This document shows positions 9,080-17,237 of a DNA stretch of 33,750 nt, piece by piece (the stretch's first letter is position 1; each line of letters begins with the position of its first letter). Both the position numbers and the translations under genes were made by a program. Origin of the DNA: Chryseobacterium gleum (GTDB lineage: Bacteria > Bacteroidota > Bacteroidia > Flavobacteriales_D > Sanyastnellaceae); the NCBI GenBank assembly GCA_945862415.1, contig CAMAYP010000011.1, positions 1 to 33,750 of the forward strand. Reading direction: 5' to 3'. The notes under the pieces are model-generated. The model was not told the origin of the DNA. It ran no database searches and was given only the letters and a program-made list of their open reading frames with translations.

Positions 9080-10138
9080 ATGGCAGGACAGGCTCAAGCA
9101 GTCAGCAAAGACCAACTATGGAGCGGCGGACAATCGCCCTTCGGTATCAGCTACGGTAAAATGATGATGTGGTACTTCCTCGTTTCGGACGCTTTGACGT
9201 TCGGAGGATTGCTCACTGCATACGGCGTTATCCGCCACGGATCGTCCGATTTGTGGCCTGTAGGCGAACAGGTATTCGAGTCGCTGCCCATGCTCCATGG
9301 CAGCTACCCGCTCATTTACGTTGCCCTCATGACCTTCATCTTGATTATTTCTTCTGTTACGATGGTACTCGCTGTGGAAGCAGGTCATCGTATGGATAAG
9401 AAAGGCGTAATCAAGTGGATGGGATACACCGTAGTGGGGGGGTTCATTTTCTTGGGTTCACAGGCGTGGGAATGGTCGCACTTTATCCACGGCTCAGGCG
9501 GTGGTTTTCAGGTGAGCGCTCCAATGACCGTGGCAGCAACCGATGATCACAACCAACCTATTGCGATGGAATTAACCGGTGGCACATGGGTTCACATGAC
9601 CTCCGATGTTGGACATGCCTACGAGCACGCTCTTGAGCACGGTGATCACATTGAAATTTCAAACGGCAAACTCATCGTTACACCTGCAGCTCATGGCGAT
9701 CATGACGCTCATGGTCACGACGCTCACGCTGAAGCACACGCTGCTGCGCCTCAAGAGTACCCGTTGGAAATTGTCCTCAACAAATACACCCTTGAGCACA
9801 AGGACGGCAAAGACCTTCGCAAGTTGATGGTTACAGGAGAAGAGGCAGAAAAAATCATGAAGAATATGGCCTCGAACACTCTCGTTTTCGGCGCTAACCT
9901 TCAAAAGAATGAATACGCCGTTCAACAACAGTATGCCAACTTCTTCTTCTTCATCACCGGATTCCACGGATTCCACGTTTTGCAGGGAGTAATCATCAAC
10001 CTCATCGTTTTCTTGATGGCTTTGCGCGGAGTATTTGAGCGCCGCGGTCACTACGAAATGGTGGAGAAAGTTGGTTTGTTCTGGCACTTTGTAGATTTGG
10101 TGTGGGTATTTGTATTCACCTTCTACTACCTCGTTTAA
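9080..10138 (+). CDS. Cytochrome c oxidase subunit III (second copy) with large polar insertion
   Basis: KMMMWYFLVSDALTFGGLLTAY, GSQAWEWSHFI, FFFITGFHGFHVLQGVIIN, VGLFWHFVDLVWVFVFTFYYL. Confidence 0.95.
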   Translation: MAGQAQAVSKDQLWSGGQSPFGISYGKMMMWYFLVSDALTFGGLLTAYGVIRHGSSDLWPVGEQVFESLPMLHGSYPLIYVALMTFILIISSVTMVLAVEAGHRMDKKGVIKWMGYTVVGGFIFLGSQAWEWSHFIHGSGGGFQVSAPMTVAATDDHNQPIAMELTGGTWVHMTSDVGHAYEHALEHGDHIEISNGKLIVTPAAHGDHDAHGHDAHAEAHAAAPQEYPLEIVLNKYTLEHKDGKDLRKLMVTGEEAEKIMKNMASNTLVFGANLQKNEYAVQQQYANFFFFITGFHGFHVLQGVIINLIVFLMALRGVFERRGHYEMVEKVGLFWHFVDLVWVFVFTFYYLV

Positions 10139-10177
10139 TTTAGACCTATATCACTGTTAAGATAACTCGACACAACC

Positions 10178-10555
10178 ATGGAAAGAGACGATTTGATTGT
10201 AAATGATAGCTATTCCATCAACGCGCGTCACGGCGAAGAGGAAGGCAAGAAGATTCGTAAAAAACTGTATACGGTTACGGCTATTCTAACCATCTTAACC
10301 GTTTTCGAAATCTTCATGGGGGTATTTTTCAAACGCAACAGCACATTTACATGGGAAACCATTAAGTTGCTCTTCATTGTACTTACCCTGGTGAAGGCTG
10401 CTTATATCGTGCTCATCTTTATGCACCTTGGAGAAGAACGTAAGAACCTCAAGTACGTAGTGCTCCTGCCCTACGCTCTTTTCATTCTTTACCTCATTTT
10501 TATTGGACTGTATGAAGGACTATCAGTGCAAGAGCTGAACAACACCTTCCGTTAA
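10178..10555 (+). CDS. Cytochrome c oxidase subunit IV-like (prokaryotic COX4 family)
   Basis: 125 aa, three TM segments, KLLFIVLTLVKAAYIVLIFMHLGEERKNLKYVVLLP; follows subunit III. Confidence 0.88.
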   Translation: MERDDLIVNDSYSINARHGEEEGKKIRKKLYTVTAILTILTVFEIFMGVFFKRNSTFTWETIKLLFIVLTLVKAAYIVLIFMHLGEERKNLKYVVLLPYALFILYLIFIGLYEGLSVQELNNTFR

Positions 10556-10558
10556 AAT

Positions 10559-11260
10559 ATGTCGACTCGTTCGAAATGGAAAAAGTATATTGGCCTAGCC
10601 AGTATGCTTTTTTTGTTTCCACTCCTCTGGTTGGTCTTTTTTGGGGTGCTTAGCAAGCACAAATTCAAGACACTGCCCTATATCGGTCCGGAAAACACAC
10701 TGGCCGAAGACTCCCATTACCGCATACCGGATTTCGCCTTCTCCGATGAAGACGGGAACATCCTCACACGTGATTCACTGTTGGGGAAAGTTTGGGTGGC
10801 TGCCTGTTATTCTACCGCCGATGAGCACATCGCGCAGATAACCGAACGCCTGCTCAATATCAACTTTAAATACCGCAACGAACCCGACATTGCCATCGTT
10901 GTTTTCTCTACCCAATGTGACCAAGACACCCCGGAAGTTTCCAAGGCATACATCGACCAAAACACGCAGTACAATGCTTTTGACAACAAGTGGAAACTGC
11001 TGACAGGTAATCAAGAAGCCATGCAAGCCTACATACGCAACGGCCTGCTGATTGAGAACCTAGCAAATGAAGCCATTTTCAAACTCATTGATGCCGAGGG
11101 GCACATTCGCGGAGAATACGGCAACACCGAATATCACTTCTTGGGAGGTGCGGGCGATTCCATACCGGGCATGGTACAAGACATTGCATTGCTTAAGAAA
11201 GAGATCGATACACGCCGTTACAATGAACGAAAAGCAAAAGAAGCAGCAGGTAAACCTTAG
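10559..11260 (+). CDS. SCO-like membrane-anchored thioredoxin-fold protein lacking the CxxxC motif
   Basis: N-terminal TM then SCO-like domain order (YRIPDFAFSDEDGNILTRDSLLGKVWVAACYSTADEHIAQ...FKLIDAEGHIRGEYG); metal-binding residues absent. Confidence 0.72.
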   Translation: MSTRSKWKKYIGLASMLFLFPLLWLVFFGVLSKHKFKTLPYIGPENTLAEDSHYRIPDFAFSDEDGNILTRDSLLGKVWVAACYSTADEHIAQITERLLNINFKYRNEPDIAIVVFSTQCDQDTPEVSKAYIDQNTQYNAFDNKWKLLTGNQEAMQAYIRNGLLIENLANEAIFKLIDAEGHIRGEYGNTEYHFLGGAGDSIPGMVQDIALLKKEIDTRRYNERKAKEAAGKP

Positions 11261-11927
11261 AATTGTCGGGGCAGCATTGCTCATGGCAACACTTGTGGCT
11301 TGCAACGAGAAGCACGCAGAGAACAATCAAACAAAGCAGTCGCTCCCATTCTACGGAGAGTTTGATATCGTATTGAACACACAGCCCGATGGAACACAGC
11401 AACCTGATACGCTCTACTACCCTATTCCTAAATTCAGTTTTGTTAATCAGGACAGTGTAATTATTACACAAGACATCTACACCGGATCTATTACGTTGGT
11501 CGACTTTTTCTTCACCGAATGCCCAACTATTTGCCCCATGATGAGCGCTCAAATGGCGCGATTGCAAGACAAATTCCTTCAGAATAATCCTGACTTACCG
11601 ATTAAATTTCTTTCCTTTTCCGTGAAACCGGAATCGGATACCCCTGCCAAACTGAAAGCTTATGCAGAGAAAATTGGAGCTGATTTGACACGCTGGAATT
11701 TTCTGACCGGAAAACCATCCGATATCTACGACCTAGCCCAAGACGGTTTCCTGCTCACTGCATTCCCTTCTGACACAGCACAAGGCGGTATTTTTCACAC
11801 CGACAAAGTGACTTTGCTCGATAAGAACCTTCGCATACGTGGTTATTACGATGGCACCTCAACTTCTGGCATGGATGCGTTGTTTATGGATGCACTTACT
11901 CTTTCAAAAGAATCTGACCATGATTGA
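11223..11927 (+). CDS. SCO1/SenC-family lipoprotein
   Basis: Internal ATG 11223 of ORF 11067..11927; lipobox-like LMATLVAC; FFFTECPTICPMMSAQMARLQDKF; GGIFHTDKVTLLDKNLRIRGYYDGT. Overlaps the preceding gene by 38 bp. Confidence 0.92.
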   Translation: MNEKQKKQQVNLRIVGAALLMATLVACNEKHAENNQTKQSLPFYGEFDIVLNTQPDGTQQPDTLYYPIPKFSFVNQDSVIITQDIYTGSITLVDFFFTECPTICPMMSAQMARLQDKFLQNNPDLPIKFLSFSVKPESDTPAKLKAYAEKIGADLTRWNFLTGKPSDIYDLAQDGFLLTAFPSDTAQGGIFHTDKVTLLDKNLRIRGYYDGTSTSGMDALFMDALTLSKESDHD

Positions 11928-12462
11928 ACCTACTATTCCAAAAAATGATAAAGCTGCAAAACGCATCATTTGGCTGCTCTCAATTGTTGTTTTTCTGGTT
12001 GTTGTATCGCTCAAGTACATCCGTATTGAGGCCGATCTCGGGTTTAATCCACATCTATTTGCCACCTTCAATGCCATCATTAACGGAACAGTTGCCCTGA
12101 TTTTATTAGGCGCACTAGTGGCTGTAAAGAGAAAGAAATACACCACTCATAAAAGGATGATGCTGGAGGCAATGATCCTATCCTCGCTCTTTTTGGTCAG
12201 TTACATTGCCCATCATATTCTCACCGGTGATACTGCATACCCGAAAGAAGCCCCCATGCGAGGCTTGTATATTGTGGTATTGATTACGCACATCATTCTA
12301 GCCGCAATCATTCTACCGTTCATTCTTTTTACCACGTACCGCGGTCTTACAGCGGATTTTCAGGCGCACAAGAAAATCGCCCGCATAACCTGGCCCATCT
12401 GGTTTTATGTAGCGGTGAGTGGTGTTGTCGTCTATTGGATGATCAGCCCGTACTATGTATGA
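11920..12462 (+). CDS. DUF420-like multi-TM membrane protein
   Basis: Internal ATG 11920 (MIEPTIPKNDKAAKRIIWLL...); LFATFNAIINGTVALILLGALVAVKRKKYTTHKRMMLEAMILSSLFLVSYIAHH; next to SCO. Confidence 0.85.
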   Translation: MIEPTIPKNDKAAKRIIWLLSIVVFLVVVSLKYIRIEADLGFNPHLFATFNAIINGTVALILLGALVAVKRKKYTTHKRMMLEAMILSSLFLVSYIAHHILTGDTAYPKEAPMRGLYIVVLITHIILAAIILPFILFTTYRGLTADFQAHKKIARITWPIWFYVAVSGVVVYWMISPYYV

Positions 12463-12506
12463 GGTGCGAGGTGTGAGGTGTCAGGTGTCAGGTGTCAGGT
12501 GTCAGG
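12461..12506 (+). repeat. Heptanucleotide tandem repeat, about 6.5 units (gaggtgc gaggtgt gaggtgt caggtgt caggtgt caggtgt cagg)
   Basis: Read directly; begins inside the stop codon of the DUF420-like gene. Confidence 0.95.
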
Positions 12507-12507
12507 A

Positions 12508-12535
12508 TTGTTTAATGGCTTGACGTATATCTTTG
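12508..12535 (+). promoter_or_regulatory. Bacteroidota-type promoter: TTG-N17-TATCTTTG
   Basis: TTG at 12508-12510, TATCTTTG at 12528-12535, ATG at 12540; matches the known flavobacterial TTG/TAnnTTTG consensus. Confidence 0.6.
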
Positions 12536-12539
12536 AAAC

Positions 12540-12782
12540 ATGAAGAATTCCATGAAATACCTTTTTCTAGTGACGGTGCTGTTCGTTTTCAGCATGGGCG
12601 CGTCAGCCCAATGTGCAATGTGCAAAGCAACAGCTGAGAGTGCTACAGAACACGTTGACAAGGGCATTGGAGAAGGCCTCAATGCAGGTATTGTCTATTT
12701 AATGCTTGCACCCTACGTATTGCTGGCGACCATTGCGCTGGTTTTCTTTCGCAAAAAAATAATTGCCGTTTTTCGCTCATAA
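12540..12782 (+). CDS. Small single-TM protein with CAMC motif after a signal peptide
   Basis: 80 aa: MKNSMKYLFLVTVLFVFSMGASAQCAMCKATAESATEHVDKGIGEGLNAGIVYLMLAPYVLLATIALVFFRKKIIAVFRS. Confidence 0.8.
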   Translation: MKNSMKYLFLVTVLFVFSMGASAQCAMCKATAESATEHVDKGIGEGLNAGIVYLMLAPYVLLATIALVFFRKKIIAVFRS

Positions 12783-12899
12783 ATTCCTCCGCCATCACTG
12801 ATCTAATTCAAAGGAATTGTTGCTTTTTGCATTCATTGGTTTATTCTGAAGAAGATTTTGCTATTTTAGCACCGAACTAAGCCGATTGGCGCAACCACA

Positions 12900-13640
12900 A
12901 TGAGGGTATCTATCTATTACATCTTCTTACTTTCTTGCTTAATCTTGGCGGAAATGCCCTCTAATGCTCAATTTTTCGAAGAAATGAAAATTGACTCTAC
13001 GCAAGTTCCGGAGGCCGAAGATCAAAAGATGCAGATTACGGTTACTGATTTTCGCTCAAAGATGTTTATGGACGCCGACGTGATGATCAAAGGTCTTAAC
13101 CCCCGCAAAACGGTCGTGTTCAAAAACTTCACTGATTCAACTATGCTTCTTAAAAACTACCGCATCTACACGGTGTCGGTGGTGAAAGAAGGATACATGT
13201 ATTACGCTCACAAATTTTGGCCGGCCGAATCCACTACTCACTACGAACGAGTGGAATTAAAGCCCCTCTCTGTAGGTTTGAAAACAAGCATTGAAGACAT
13301 CACCTTCTTGGGCGATGAAACTCAGTTGTATCACAAATCGGTGCCCGCATTAGAGGAACTGGTGCAATTCATGACTGTTAATCCATCGGTAAAAATCTGC
13401 ATTATTGGCCATGCCAATTGCCCTGTTAACGAGGAAAAGAAAAACTCAGACGCTTATTACCGACGTGCATCTGAAAAACGTGCTGAGGCGGTTGTCGATT
13501 ATCTCGTGCAACATGGCATAGCAGTGGATCGACTCACCACTCGAGGCATGGGAAATAAGCAAATGCTTTACCCCGACCCGCAAACAGAATGGCAGGTGAG
13601 CGCAAATCGCCGCGTGGAGATTGAAGTTACGGGCCTGTAG
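12900..13640 (+). CDS. OmpA-family outer-membrane protein
   Basis: Signal peptide; C-terminal OmpA-like domain (VKICIIGHANCPVNEEKKNSDAYYRRASEKRAEAVVDYLVQHGIAVDRLTTRGMGNKQ...NRRVEIEV). Confidence 0.9.
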   Translation: MRVSIYYIFLLSCLILAEMPSNAQFFEEMKIDSTQVPEAEDQKMQITVTDFRSKMFMDADVMIKGLNPRKTVVFKNFTDSTMLLKNYRIYTVSVVKEGYMYYAHKFWPAESTTHYERVELKPLSVGLKTSIEDITFLGDETQLYHKSVPALEELVQFMTVNPSVKICIIGHANCPVNEEKKNSDAYYRRASEKRAEAVVDYLVQHGIAVDRLTTRGMGNKQMLYPDPQTEWQVSANRRVEIEVTGL

Positions 13641-13739
13641 TGCGTAAAGCGTTCGTTTGACGTTAGTCATAGCCTCCCCTATTTTTCATGTCGTTTTTAG
13701 CCCATTAACGGGCTCTTCCACCCTAAGTTTGCTCCTGCA

Positions 13740-15197
13740 ATGACTTCAAACAACATTTCACTTCGGGTATGTTTCGCCATAATCATTTCATTGATATCGG
13801 TAGGCACAACCTCTGCACAAGTATGGTCGCTCGACTCATGCATTGCCTATGCATTTCGGAATAACCTCGCTGTGCAATTAAGCGAAGAGAATATATCACT
13901 CTCCATACTCAACGAAACCAGCGCTATTGGCGCCATGCTTCCTTCACTCAACGCGCAAGGCGGTCACGGCTATAACTGGGGGCAACGAATCGACCCATTC
14001 ACCAACCAATTCGCAAGTTCACGCATTCAAAGCAACAATTTCGGTGTCGCAACAAGCGTAAATCTTTTTGGTGGGCTGCGTCAAGTAAACACCTTGAAGC
14101 AGGCCGGGCTCAATACCGAAACAGCTAAATGGAACTATGAAAAAATGCGCAACGATATAGCGCTTAATGTTGCCTCGGCGTATTTGGCCGTAATCATCAA
14201 CAAAGAGTTTATGGATATCGCAAGGCGCACGCTCGACGGGTCCGATCGACAGGTGAAGCGTATGGAAAAGTTGGTGTCTGCAGGTCAACTTGCAGTAAGC
14301 AACCTCAACGACATGCAAGCACAATTGGCCTCCGACAATGCATCGTTCGTTGCTGCAGAAAACAACTTTCGACTCTCCAAGCTTTCACTCATGCAGTTGC
14401 TTCAACTCGATGCAAGCAAGCTCGATCAATTCAGTATCATAATTCCAAAATTGGATGAAGTGGAGCAATACGCGCTGCTTTCAAACCCGGATATAGCTGT
14501 GCAAGCGGCCTTGAACAATTTTCCGGAAATTAAGGGCGCAACAACGACCGTAGCAAGTGCCGCGTTAGGAAGAAAGATAGCTGCCTCAGGTTATTACCCA
14601 AGCATAAATGCCAGCTTCTCCTATGGCACCGGATATTCCGGAGCAGCAAAAATCGTGACCGGAAATCCGGATACGCTGGCCTTCCCCATCGGCACCGTGC
14701 TAGGAACAGGTCAGTTAGTTACTTCAATTCCACAATTGATATACAGCACCGAAGATTATCAAACGAAAGCCTTCACCAACCAATTGCAAGACAACGTAAA
14801 CCGTTCGTTGTTTTTCTCTATGAATATCCCGCTATTCAACGGATTCTCCACGCATACAGGCGTAAAGCGCGCAGAGATTAATTTCCGCCAGGCTGAATTG
14901 CAATTGGAACAAACGAAACAAGTCATCACGCAAAGCGTCTACCAAGCATACAACGATGCACAGGCAGCGTTAGCTAATTATTACGCCTTCAATACAAGCG
15001 TTGCCGCGAATGAAAAAGCATTCGGTTGGGCCCAACTTCGCTACGAACAAGGTATGAGCAACATTACAGAGTATGCTGATGCGCGCATGCGCATGGAAAT
15101 AGCACAGGCGAACCTCGCGCGCAGCAAATACGACTACATCTTCAAACTTAAAGTGCTCGATTTTTATCAGGGCAAGGCAATTACGTTAAAACCATGA
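13740..15197 (+). CDS. TolC-family outer-membrane efflux protein
   Basis: Signal peptide, WSLDSCIAYAFRNNLAVQLSEENI, repeated coiled-coil halves, PLFNGFSTHTGVKRAEINFRQAELQLEQTKQ. Confidence 0.95.
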   Translation: MTSNNISLRVCFAIIISLISVGTTSAQVWSLDSCIAYAFRNNLAVQLSEENISLSILNETSAIGAMLPSLNAQGGHGYNWGQRIDPFTNQFASSRIQSNNFGVATSVNLFGGLRQVNTLKQAGLNTETAKWNYEKMRNDIALNVASAYLAVIINKEFMDIARRTLDGSDRQVKRMEKLVSAGQLAVSNLNDMQAQLASDNASFVAAENNFRLSKLSLMQLLQLDASKLDQFSIIIPKLDEVEQYALLSNPDIAVQAALNNFPEIKGATTTVASAALGRKIAASGYYPSINASFSYGTGYSGAAKIVTGNPDTLAFPIGTVLGTGQLVTSIPQLIYSTEDYQTKAFTNQLQDNVNRSLFFSMNIPLFNGFSTHTGVKRAEINFRQAELQLEQTKQVITQSVYQAYNDAQAALANYYAFNTSVAANEKAFGWAQLRYEQGMSNITEYADARMRMEIAQANLARSKYDYIFKLKVLDFYQGKAITLKP

Positions 15198-16531
15198 ACA
15201 AAACATTGAAGCGCATTTTAATTGTGGTTGGCATTATAGCCATAGCGGGCGTTGTGTACCGTGTAACTGCCGGCAAGAAAGACCACACAGAGGTTACTAC
15301 AGAAAAAAGCGCCTATCGCAGCATTATTGAAACCGTGGCGGCAAGCGGAAAAATACAGCCCGAATCGGAAGTGAAAATCCAATCGGAAGTTTCGGGCCAA
15401 ATCGTCGATTTACCCGTAAAGGAAGGTGACCTTGTGCAGAAAGGTCAGCTGCTCGTAAAGATTAACCCCGACCTTTACACATCTGCATACAATAGAGCTG
15501 AGGCCGCCCTCAACAGTTCGAAAAGTAATTTGAGCAGTGCGAAGTCGCGCCTCACACAATCTGAGGCTCAATTCAACGTCACCAATCTCAGTTTCCAGCG
15601 TCAGAAAAAACTATTCGAAGATGGTGCAATTTCAAAAGCAGAACTGGAAAACATCACTAGCCAATTCGAAACATCCAAGGCAGAAGTTGAGGCAGCCAGA
15701 GAAAGCATTCATAGCGCACAGTTTGCAATTGAAAGCGCTATGGCAGGCGTGAATGAAGCGGCCGACAATCTCAAGCGAACTACCATTTTGGCTCCAATGA
15801 CAGGCACCGTGACCGCCCTAAATAAAGAACTAGGCGAAACGGTATTGGGCAACAACATGATGAGCGGCGAGGTGATAATGAACATTTCTGCCCTCACGTT
15901 TATGGAAGTGAACGTAGAAGTAAACGAGAGCGATATCGTTCACGTAAACCTCAACGACACTGCCCTGGTAGAAGTAGATTCCTACAAAAACGAAACATTC
16001 AAGGGTATTGTGACGGAAATCGGAAACACGGCCCTCAATGCTATTGGCGATCAAATGAACCTTAACCAGGTAACGAACTTCTCCGTAAAAATTCGTGTGC
16101 TACCCGAATCGTATGCGCACCTCATGAAAGACCAAGGTGAAAACTACTCGCCTTTCAAACCGGGAATGAGCGCCACCGTCGACATTATTACGCAAAAAAC
16201 GGATCGAGCGCTTTCCATTCCGATTAAAGCTGTAGCAGCGCGCGACGATACCACCTCCGCATCGATTCTAGACAAATTAAGCAAGGAGTCTTCAGATGCC
16301 ACACCGGAAGAGCCCTTTACCGTCGTGTTTGTGCGTAACACTGAAACTGATTTGGCAGAAATACGGGTAGTAAAGACCGGTATTCAAGACGACAAATTCA
16401 TTCAGATTACCGAAGGAATTGCTGAAAATGAGGAAATCATTACAGGTCCCTACGAGGTAGTTGCGCAATCGCTCAAGCCGGGCGACAAAGTGCAGATGCG
16501 CACAAATGGTGATAACGAAATAAAAGAGTAA
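15194..16531 (+). CDS. Periplasmic adaptor subunit (HlyD/MacA-like membrane fusion protein)
   Basis: N-terminal TM; SGKIQPESEVKIQSEVSGQIVDLPVKEGDLVQKGQLLVKINP; long coiled coil; ATGA overlap with tolC. Confidence 0.94.
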   Translation: MNKTLKRILIVVGIIAIAGVVYRVTAGKKDHTEVTTEKSAYRSIIETVAASGKIQPESEVKIQSEVSGQIVDLPVKEGDLVQKGQLLVKINPDLYTSAYNRAEAALNSSKSNLSSAKSRLTQSEAQFNVTNLSFQRQKKLFEDGAISKAELENITSQFETSKAEVEAARESIHSAQFAIESAMAGVNEAADNLKRTTILAPMTGTVTALNKELGETVLGNNMMSGEVIMNISALTFMEVNVEVNESDIVHVNLNDTALVEVDSYKNETFKGIVTEIGNTALNAIGDQMNLNQVTNFSVKIRVLPESYAHLMKDQGENYSPFKPGMSATVDIITQKTDRALSIPIKAVAARDDTTSASILDKLSKESSDATPEEPFTVVFVRNTETDLAEIRVVKTGIQDDKFIQITEGIAENEEIITGPYEVVAQSLKPGDKVQMRTNGDNEIKE

Positions 16532-16538
16532 TTCCGCC

Positions 16539-17219
16539 ATGCCCTTTTTGCTGCTGCTGGAAACTTCCGGTAAAAACTGTTCGGTTGCCCTGGCTAACGA
16601 AAGCGGCATTTTGACGGCACGCTCAGCGTCGGCAGAGCACTTCATACATGCGGAACAATTGCATGTTATGGTCAATGAAATTTTTACAGAACGCAATCTT
16701 AGCTGGAATTCGCTGTCGGCCGTTGCAGTTAGCAAAGGCCCCGGATCATACACAGGCCTTCGAATTGGTGTGAGTGCAGCGAAAGGCTTTTGTTTCTCGC
16801 TGCAAATACCGCTCATTGCAATTGACACTACAGAACTGCTTGCACTCGCTGCGTCGAAGGTTTACACGGATGCACACATCATAATTCCCATGATTGATGC
16901 ACGTCGAATGGAAGTATACGCCGCTCAGTTCGACGGACACACAAAGCGCCTTTCGACCGATGAAGCCATCTTGTTGGACGAAAACACGTTCATCGGATTT
17001 GCACCGGAGCATTTGGTTCTAACGGGCGACGGTGCAGAAAAATGCCAACCACTGGTCGACAATCGTGTGCGCATCTTACCACTGCTTCCGAATGCGGAAA
17101 TGATGCATGCACTTGCTATGCAGGCTTTCAACCAAAAACGCTTCGAAGACGTCGCCTATTTCGAGCCCTTTTACCTCAAAGACTATACCCCCGGAACTTC
17201 GCGCAAAAGTGTTCTCTAG
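16539..17219 (+). CDS. tsaB: tRNA threonylcarbamoyladenosine biosynthesis protein TsaB
   Basis: LLLETSGKNCSVAL, VSKGPGSYTGLRIGVSAAKGFCFSLQIPLIAIDT. Confidence 0.96.
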   Translation: MPFLLLLETSGKNCSVALANESGILTARSASAEHFIHAEQLHVMVNEIFTERNLSWNSLSAVAVSKGPGSYTGLRIGVSAAKGFCFSLQIPLIAIDTTELLALAASKVYTDAHIIIPMIDARRMEVYAAQFDGHTKRLSTDEAILLDENTFIGFAPEHLVLTGDGAEKCQPLVDNRVRILPLLPNAEMMHALAMQAFNQKRFEDVAYFEPFYLKDYTPGTSRKSVL

Positions 17220-17237
17220 GCGCTCTATCTTCGCTGC

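Noticed and set aside
12461-12506. CRISPR or small-RNA array
   Set aside because: 7-bp units with no spacers; a simple tandem repeat only.
16292-16828. 178-aa minus-strand ORF
   Set aside because: Antisense across the adaptor and tsaB, both well supported.
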